64,000 nucleotides of DNA, from the NCBI GenBank assembly GCA_014155875.1, contig JACEFZ010027085.1:110134-174133 (forward strand). Reading direction: 5' to 3'. Both the position numbers and the translations under genes were made by a program. Every line of letters starts with the position of its first letter. Within the stretch, counting starts at the first letter, position 1. Source of the DNA: Cepaea nemoralis. Its lineage: Eukaryota; Mollusca; Gastropoda; Stylommatophora; Helicidae. Positions 36,801 to 45,800 of the stretch are shown here, piece after piece. Under the pieces are notes generated by a model. That model was not told where the DNA came from. It saw only the letters and a list, made by a program, of their open reading frames with translations, and made no database searches.

Positions 36801-39800
36801 AGGTTTTTATCTCTAAGGCGATTATAACATTACAATGAATTGCATGTACACTGAATAGAGCATTCATGACTCACAGAGTAACAGAACCATCGAGTCAAAT
36901 TGGGACATTATTTAGAGCATCCTGGTTTCAGACTGCTTCCTGTCATGATGTGTGTGTGTGATCCTGTAATTCAATGTATGTGCGACTATATGTATAAACT
37001 TTCTGTATTAATAACTTGTCCAACTATTCGATCGGCTTTCTGTATTAATGTTTCCAACTATTCGATCGACTTTCTGTATTAATGTTTCTGACTATTCAAT
37101 CAACTTTTTGCACCAACGGCTAGTCCAACGATTTAATCAACTTTTTGTATCAACGACTTGTCTAACTGCTCGATCGACTTTCTGTATCGTGACCAACCAT
37201 TCCATAAACTTTCTGTAATAAGGACCGGAACAACCTTTTTATTTTTGCACTTGCTCACTTTGAGCTCAAGCGTAGTCCATACACACTATTTCTAGTAGTG
37301 CTGGACTGAATTTTGAGTGTGGATTAATTTTACCCTTTAACAGTGTCCCTCGCCATCAGGCAAACCCACTCCGACTTCAGAGGTATTTGTAATTTACGTC
37401 CCAAAGTCAAGGATGATAATCAACATTTTAGTCCAACTGACCAGCGTAGGGAATGAGCCCCTTTGCTAGGCATCAGCACACCGGATGTTTAAGAACTCGT
37501 GCTCTTATCCATTCATCCATGCTGACCTATGAACAACCATTTATCCAACATGTCTCAAACCTGCAGATGAAAACATGATGATCAAAACAGACTACAATCA
37601 TTATTTTCCTACCTGGGAGGAGCTGTCAAATCGTGCTGTGTTGCTATGTTTCTTCCAATACTCCTCTGCTTGTTTGATTGCAAGATCCTCTCTCTTGAAA
37701 TATTTCCGTTTGGGATCCTGGGACAAACAAAGTAAAAATCAACCGTTAAGTATCACAGTGTGAAATTAAATGAGATTAGGGATGTCTAATTGGTCATGCG
37801 TCGAAGTACTCTTGCTCCTGCAGTGAGGAGCCATCGTCATTTGGAGGTGATAGGTTCAAATCCAGGTTGGTAACTATAGCTTTCAATTTTTATGTTGTCT
37901 GGTATGTTCTCTAATCTTTACTTCTTTTATCTACTTATTTGAGCACCAAACAAGACATGTGTGGTGTTTATAAACTTTCTCTGCCTCAAAGGGTTCCCCA
38001 ATTGATATTTCTGTGTAATATGAGATTTACTGACACAACACGATTTGGTCAAGACAAGAACACAGAGCTGATCCACAACTCTAGTGATCGTATAAGATGG
38101 CGAAATATGACCACCCATGCTTATTGGCATGGCACAAGATGATGATGAAAACAAAATTAAATGAAGACAACTGGCTCTTAACAAGTGTCTTGTCTAGACA
38201 ACATTGCAGATACAGACAATAAATCTTAAATAGTGTCTGGTCTAGACAACACTGCAGATATAGACAATAAATCTCAAGTGCATGAAAGAAATGAGAAAAT
38301 ATCATGTCTAGACATCATTGCAGATACAGGCAATACATTTCAAGCGGACGAAAGAAGAGGCGAAAATAATGTCTAGGAAACAAATCATTCCTCATGGTGG
38401 TTTAGAAATGTACAACAATTGGAAACACACGTAGGGGAGTTTTATAAAATACAATATACAATACCAAGAATGTTGGAATGACAAGCCTTCACCAGCAAAC
38501 AAGAAGAAGAAAACACAGCAAGATACAAACAACAAAATGACACTACAGTGACTACCTGTGACAAATAGAGATTCTGCATATTTTTAATTTGATACTCACA
38601 ACTACCTCATGAAAATAAGGAATAGCTAATCTGGGTCATTGTACTACTAATGTTAGTCTAAGGGTAGTGTAATAGCTGCCTGCTTGCCTAGTGGTCATAT
38701 GTTCGAATCCCCAGCGATGCGGAGATTGTTTTTTAGAACTGACCTACACTTCAAGGTCAAGCCAGTCTAAAACTGGTACTAGAAGACGTTTGTAAAAGTC
38801 AAGGCAACTGATGTATCGGCCACATCAACACTCAATACTAATTCATCAACCTGTGCTTTGCACAGCACCACTGGGTAGCCGTGAAATTGTGACTGTCTCT
38901 CCAGTTCTCAGTTTTGAGTGCCGATTTATCTATAAAAACATGGGTCTGGCACCATTCACCATATATATGACATACATACGTCTCTAGGCAAGACACATGA
39001 AATGGCGCTTCATGTTTTCTTTTTATTTGATTGTCTAAGAAACAATATTTGTGGTGTTTGTAGAGTTGCATGTACTGGAAACAAATGCAATGCAATATTA
39101 ATATTTTTATTTTGGAATACAGTAAATTTGTTTATTACATCTGTTATTGTTATTATCAACAAGGTACCGTTGGTTTGGATTTTTCAAGGTCTATATGGCT
39201 GTTTCGCCTCATAAGTAAATTAAAAACTCCAACTTTTTTTTTTACAGGGCTTTCTAAATTAAAATGATTATATTGATTTATTTTTAAAAAGTAGCTTGAA
39301 AGTCAACAGGGTCGACTTCATTGCACCCGGTTTTTATCCCATGGCTCAGTCTCTTTCCGCAGCGTGGAAAGCGTCACACAAAATACGAACTGCGTAGCTC
39401 CAGCGACGACCCTCAGGAGTCTGAGAAAAAAATGCACTCGAGAACCGAAGGACGCGGCCCGGAATCGAACCCACAATCTTCGGAGCCCGAGACATATGGC
39501 ACGGCTTGACCACTTCGCCACGGAGACTCCCAAAAATTAATAAAACATAAAATTTAAAAAATAACAATATTGAAATTGATTTTATAATTTATTTAAAATA
39601 TTTATGAATGAAATATTTAATAATAATAATATATTAATAATATAAGGCACTCTTCCGATTGACGGGTCTAAATAGTTCCGCAGTGAATAAGTCAGGGGTT
39701 AAGGGTTAGGGTCAGTGTTAAACTAACACTGACCCTAACCCTTAACCCTAACTTATTCACTGCGGAACTATTTAGACCCGTCAATCGGAAGAGTGCCAAT

Positions 39801-42800
39801 AATAATAATATTATTTAGCCATTTTGATTCAATGTCATGATCGGGCATTTGCGGGTGAGATCACGTGATCCGGCGGCCATGTTGCTTGCTTCCGAAAATT
39901 TGACCCAATTCCTAATGTGGTCACATTTTTTCTTAAATTCCGAAAATCGCCGGATTTTGACGAGCTATAAATAGGCCAGTATTGAGAACCATACGGTCTA
40001 GTTTCACGCACATGTGCTCTGAAAGCTTTTAGTTGATAACTATTATTGCTGTGTTATTTTAAAGTGTTGAGGTAAGTTCCGGTATGTACAGACTATTGCT
40101 AAAGTCATCAGTACATTAATATTAGTAATAATTGAATTCTCCATCCACTTCTATATCTCTGTGTAAAATTTCATTACTTGAAACGATTTCGGGTATTTAC
40201 AGTGGCTGTTTGAAGTGGATCACTTCAGCCGGTCTCAAGAAAAAAATTGGCAGCCATTTTGCCTTTTCTGAGTTAGGACCTGCCATTGTTTACACTGGTT
40301 GTTTATTGAACAGTTCGTTGCTAAAGTCATCAGTAGATTAATATCAGTAATAATTGAATTCTCTACCCTCTTCTATATCTCTGTGTAAAATTGCATTACT
40401 TGAAACAATTGCGGGTATTTACAGTAGCTGTTTGAAGTGGATCACGTCAGCCAGTCTCAAGTGAAAAAATTGGCAGCCATTGTTTATGCCCGTTTTTTAT
40501 TGAAAAGCTCATTGCTAAAGTCACCAGTTGATTAATATTAGTAATAATTGAATTATTTATCCACTTCTATATCTTTGTGTAAAATGTCATTATTTGAAAT
40601 GATTAGGAGAGTTTACAGTAGCTGTTTGAAGTGGGTCACATCAGCCTGTCTCCAAGTGAAAACAAAATTGGCAGCCATCTTGCCTTATTTGCCTTCATTC
40701 CTTCATGTAATCAGATAGATTGCTTGCTTGTCATTATTTACACGTTATTTATTTAACAGTTTGTTGCTAAAGCCACACTGTGGTTAATATTAATAATAAT
40801 TTAATTAATTCTCTATCCATTTCTATATCTCTGTGTAAAATAGATTATAACTAGCCTGATTAATTAATAAATATGACCCTATTAATTTAATTGCCTGTGT
40901 CCTTAGTACTCTTCTTTATGGCAGTGAAACCTGGACAACTTACTCACGCCAAGAGAAACGTTTAAACAGCTTTCACATGCGGTGTCTGCGAAGAATACTT
41001 GGTATTAAGTGGCAAGACAAAATCACAAATACTGAAGTATTGGAAAGATCAGGTTGTGTGACGGTGTATTCCATGCTCAGTCTTCGTAGACTTAGATGGA
41101 TAGGACACGTTAGGAGGATGGATGATGGTAGAATACCAAAGGACATTTTTGGTGAATTACAGACGGGTAGGAGATCTCAGGGTCGGCCTCTACTACGATA
41201 CAAAGATGTGTGCAAGCGGGACATGATTGATACAGGCATTGATAATGCACAATGGGAGCATGTCGCCGCTGAACGTGTAGCATGGAGGGCAACTATCAGA
41301 AATGGAATAAAGACAAAGGAGAAAATGATTGCAGATAAAGCACACACAGAGCGTGAGAGACGTAAGATGGTGAAAAATGGTGGAAATGACCATGTTTTCA
41401 CATGCACCTACTGTGGGAAAACATTTGCAGCAAGAATTGGCCTTACCAGCCACACTCGCCACCGCCATGGATCGTAGTTATTGCCATATGACAGTTATTA
41501 AGCCTTTTTGAAGCACAATGTACCAAACTATCGTCTGTCAAGACGGAAAGGTGCCAATGTAATTAATTTAATTATATCTCTACCCTGCCCCTCCCCTTTT
41601 TCTTTTTAATTTTATTTCTCCCTCTCTCTTCCCTCCCTCTCTCTTCCCTCCCTCTCTCTCCTTTCCCTCTCTTTCTCTCTCTTCCATCCCTCCCTTTCTC
41701 TCTCTTCCATCCCTCCCCTCTCTTCCCCTCCCCTCCCTCCAACTTCATGCCACTGAAATTATTTTAGAACAATTTTTTTTCCACTACAGTTCTGAAGTTC
41801 ATCATCATCATGGAGAGGAAAACTGCAAGTGACATGAGACAGATAGATGCTCGTGAAGTTTTGCAAATGCTGGAACCAGTCTCAGTCAACACTACATTAG
41901 GGAGACCCAGAAACCAAGATAAACTAACACAGCCTTAAAATGTTTTTCGCGCATGCGCAGAAGGACAACACCGGGTCTCCCAAAATATATGTATATAAAG
42001 TTACTTTTAATGTCTCTGGTTGGATACTTTCATATAACAGGGGCCAATCACGAACGCCGTCTCATCTTCCTGTCAAAAGGTCAAACTGTCACTGTGCGTG
42101 TGCAAAGTGGTTCAAATTTTGTTTTGTCATTTGCAATCGGTTTTCGTTTGTGAGAAGGTCAGTAATTTCACGTTTTAGAGGTTGATCAGTTAATATTAGA
42201 ATGTTTTTATATGTATTTTCAAATTCTGCATCCAACTATATGCATATTCGGATAGTTTCATCGCTTAGATCGCAGCCGTTTTGATAGAAACAAAAAAAAA
42301 GTGCTGACATGTGTTTCCTCAACTTTGCCATTGCAAAAACAATGGCGGCGGCAAGTCCATCTCGCACGTTCGTACAAAATTTATTTTAAAATTGATGGAT
42401 TAATATTAGAATGTTCTTATATGCATTTTCAAATTCTGCATCCAACTATATGCATATTCGGATAGTTTCATCGCTTAGATCACAGCACTTTTTATAGAAA
42501 CAAAAAAAATGTGCTGACATGTGTTTCCTCAACTTTGCCCATTGCTAATCAATGGCGGTTTTGAGTCAATCACGCACGGTTCGTACAAAATTTATTTTAA
42601 AATTGATGGATTAATATTAGAATGTTCTTATATGCATTTTCAAATTCTGCATCCAACTATATGCATATTCGGATAGTTTCATCGCTTAGATCACAGCACT
42701 TTTTATAGAAACAAAAAAATGTGCTGACATGTGTTTCCTCAACTTTGCCCATTGCTAATCAATGGCGGTTTTGAGTCCATCATCGCACTGTTCGTACAAA

Positions 42801-45800
42801 ATTTATTTTAAAATTGATGGATTAATATTAGAATGTTCTTATATGCATTTTTCAAATTCTGCATCCAACTATATGCATATTCGGATAGTTTCATCGCTTA
42901 GATCACAGCACTTTTTATAGAAACAAAAAAATGTGCTGACATGTGTTTCCTCAACTTTGCCCATTGCTAATCAATGGCGGTTTTGAGTCAATCACGCACG
43001 TTCGTACAAAATTTATTTTAAAATTGATGGATTAATATTAGAATGTTCTTATATGCATTTTCAAATTCTGCATCCAACTATATGCATATTCGGATAGTTT
43101 CATCGCTTAGATCACAACACTTTTTATAGAAACAAAACAAATGTGCTGACATGTGTTTCCTCAACTTTGCCATTGCTAATCAATGGCTGCGTTGCAAGTC
43201 CATCTCGCACTGTTCGTACAAAATTTATTTTAAAATTGATGGATTAATATTAGAATGTTCTTATATGCATTTTTAAATTCTGCATCCAACTATATGCATA
43301 TTCGGATAGTTTCATCGCTTAGATCACAGCACTTTTTATAGAAACAAAAAAAATGTGCTGACATGTGTTTCCTCAACTTTGCCCATTGCTAATCAATGGC
43401 GGTTTTGAGTCAATCACGCACGTTCGTACAAAATTTATTTTAAAATTGATGGATTAATATTAGAATGTTCTTATATGCATTTTCAAATTCTGCATCCAAC
43501 TATATGCATATTTGGATAGTTTCATCGCTTAGATCACAACACTTTTTATAGAAACAAAACAAATGTGCTGACATGTGTTTCCTCAACTTTGCCATTGCAA
43601 ATCAATGGCTGCGGCAAGTCCATCTCGCATGTTCGTACAAAATTTATTTTAAAATTGATGGATTAATATTAGAATGTTCTTATATGCATTTTTAAATTCT
43701 GCATCCAACTATATGCATATTCGGATAGTTTCATCGCTTAGATCACAGCACTTTTTACAGAAACAAAAAAAATGTGCTGACATGTGTTTCCTCAACTTTG
43801 CCCATTGCTAATCAATGGCGGTTTTGAGTCAATCACGCACGTTCGTACAAAATTTATTTTAAAATTGATGGATTAATATTAGAATGTTCTTATATGCATT
43901 TTCAAATTCTGCATCCAACTATATGCATATTCGGATAGTTTCATCGCTTAGATCACAGCACTTTTTATAGAAACAAAAAAAATGTGCTGACATGTGTTTC
44001 CTCAACTTTGCCCATTGCTAATCAATGGCGGTTTTGAGTCAATCACGCACGTTCGTACAAAATTTATTTTAAAATTGATGGATTAATATTAGAATGTTCT
44101 TATATGCATTTTCAAATTCTGCATCCAACTATATGCATATTCGGATAGTTTCATCGCTTAGATCACAACACTTTTTATAGAAACAAAACAAATGTGCTGA
44201 CATGTGTTTCCTCAACTTTGCCATTGCAAATCAATGGCTGCGGCAAGTCCATCTCGCATGTTCGTACAAAATTTATTTTAAAATTGATGGATTAATATTA
44301 GAATGTTCTTATATGCATTTTTAAATTCTGCATCCAACTATATGCATATTCGGATAGTTTCATCGCTTAGATCACAGCACTTTTTACAGAAACAAAAAAA
44401 ATGTGCTGACATGTGTTTCCTCAACTTTGCCCATTGCTAATCAATGGCAGTGGCACACCACGCATATCAATCATACTTCATCATCATCATCAAGTGCCTT
44501 GCCGGCTGGCGTAGACGTTCATGGCTCTTGTTCTTCTCATTATAATTCTAAATAGAAGCTTAGTGACACTATTGCTATACAGATTTTACCATATCACTTG
44601 GTAAATATCCACTGTTGTAAATATCATTTAGCATTTCGGTTAAACTTAATACCCCAAATTCTCCCAATACTTCTAATTCTTCTACTGTGATTTCATCTGG
44701 CCCAGCTGTTTTTCCTTTCTTCATATGTTTCATACTTATGATTGGGAGTCTCTGTGGCGAAGTGGTCTAGCCATTTGACTCGTGCTCCGAAGGTTGTGGG
44801 TTCGATTCCGGGCCGCACCCTTCGGTTTACGAGTTAAATGTTTCGGAGACTCCTGTGGGTCGTCGCCAAAAGCTACGGAGTTCGTGCTTTGTGTGACGCT
44901 TTCCGTGCTATGGAAAGAGACCGAGCCATATGGGATAAAACCCGGTGCAATGAAGTCGACTTTTAAGCGACTTTAAGCGACCTAATTTAATATTTTAAGA
45001 CTATCTCATAAATTTTAAATTCACACAGGAGACATCCATTTTATACAAATGTCTCATCATATAAATTAAGATATAATCTCTCATTATGAATGTATACAAT
45101 AATTTTACTGTTTACGTAAATTTATTTAATTTTTATTTTATATTTAGAATTGCACTATTGAACGATGGCAAGAAGGACTGGTGATGATTTCAGATCCCAT
45201 CTGTCTGCGTTCGAAGAAGCATATCCTATCCCCAAAGGCTACATTGCTTGTCTGCTCTTTGTGGATGGTTGTTCCGTACCTGATGTGGTAAGAAAAGTCA
45301 AAACCATTGTGGAGACAAATGAGCCAGGGAAGAACATCAATGAGGGATATACATGTACTAACTTTAACAGTGAGTACAAGAGGTGCAGCAAGAAATGGTG
45401 AGTACAACTGTGGTCGATCATGCTGTCTTTCTGTATTTCTTTCTGCAAATATTTTTCATATCTTGGCCAATCTTCTTCTTCTCTTCTTCTTCTTCTTCAG
45501 CGTTCCGAGCCATTGAGGTTCTTTGCTGTAGATACAATCCGTCTCCATTCGTCTCTCTGGTTGACTTCCTCTTGCCAGTCGTTGATTCCAAGTGCTTGTA
45601 GGTCTGTACATATATTCGCTCTCCACCGTCTTCTTGGTCTACCTCGTGATTTACGGCCAATCTACAAAAATAACAAAAGTTTTTATTTGTTAAAAATCTA
45701 TTAGCATGCCCCATCAGATTTTCATTGTGAGTATTTACTAATGAGACCACCACCAAAAGATAGGCCTTGAGAAACCGGATCTAATGGTACCAAGATGATG

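Noticed and set aside
38660..38740. Functional tRNA gene
   Set aside because: Promoter boxes only; acceptor and anticodon stems do not pair convincingly.
41193..41468. Reverse-strand cysteine-rich frame
   Set aside because: It is the complement of the LINE thumb and zinc-finger region.
44746..44970. Functional tRNA gene
   Set aside because: A and B boxes are present, but the sequence is the head of a dispersed SINE with a long non-tRNA body and several copies.
45418..45756. 112-codon reverse-strand frame
   Set aside because: Most of it is the RTE-like LINE 3' end in a secondary frame.
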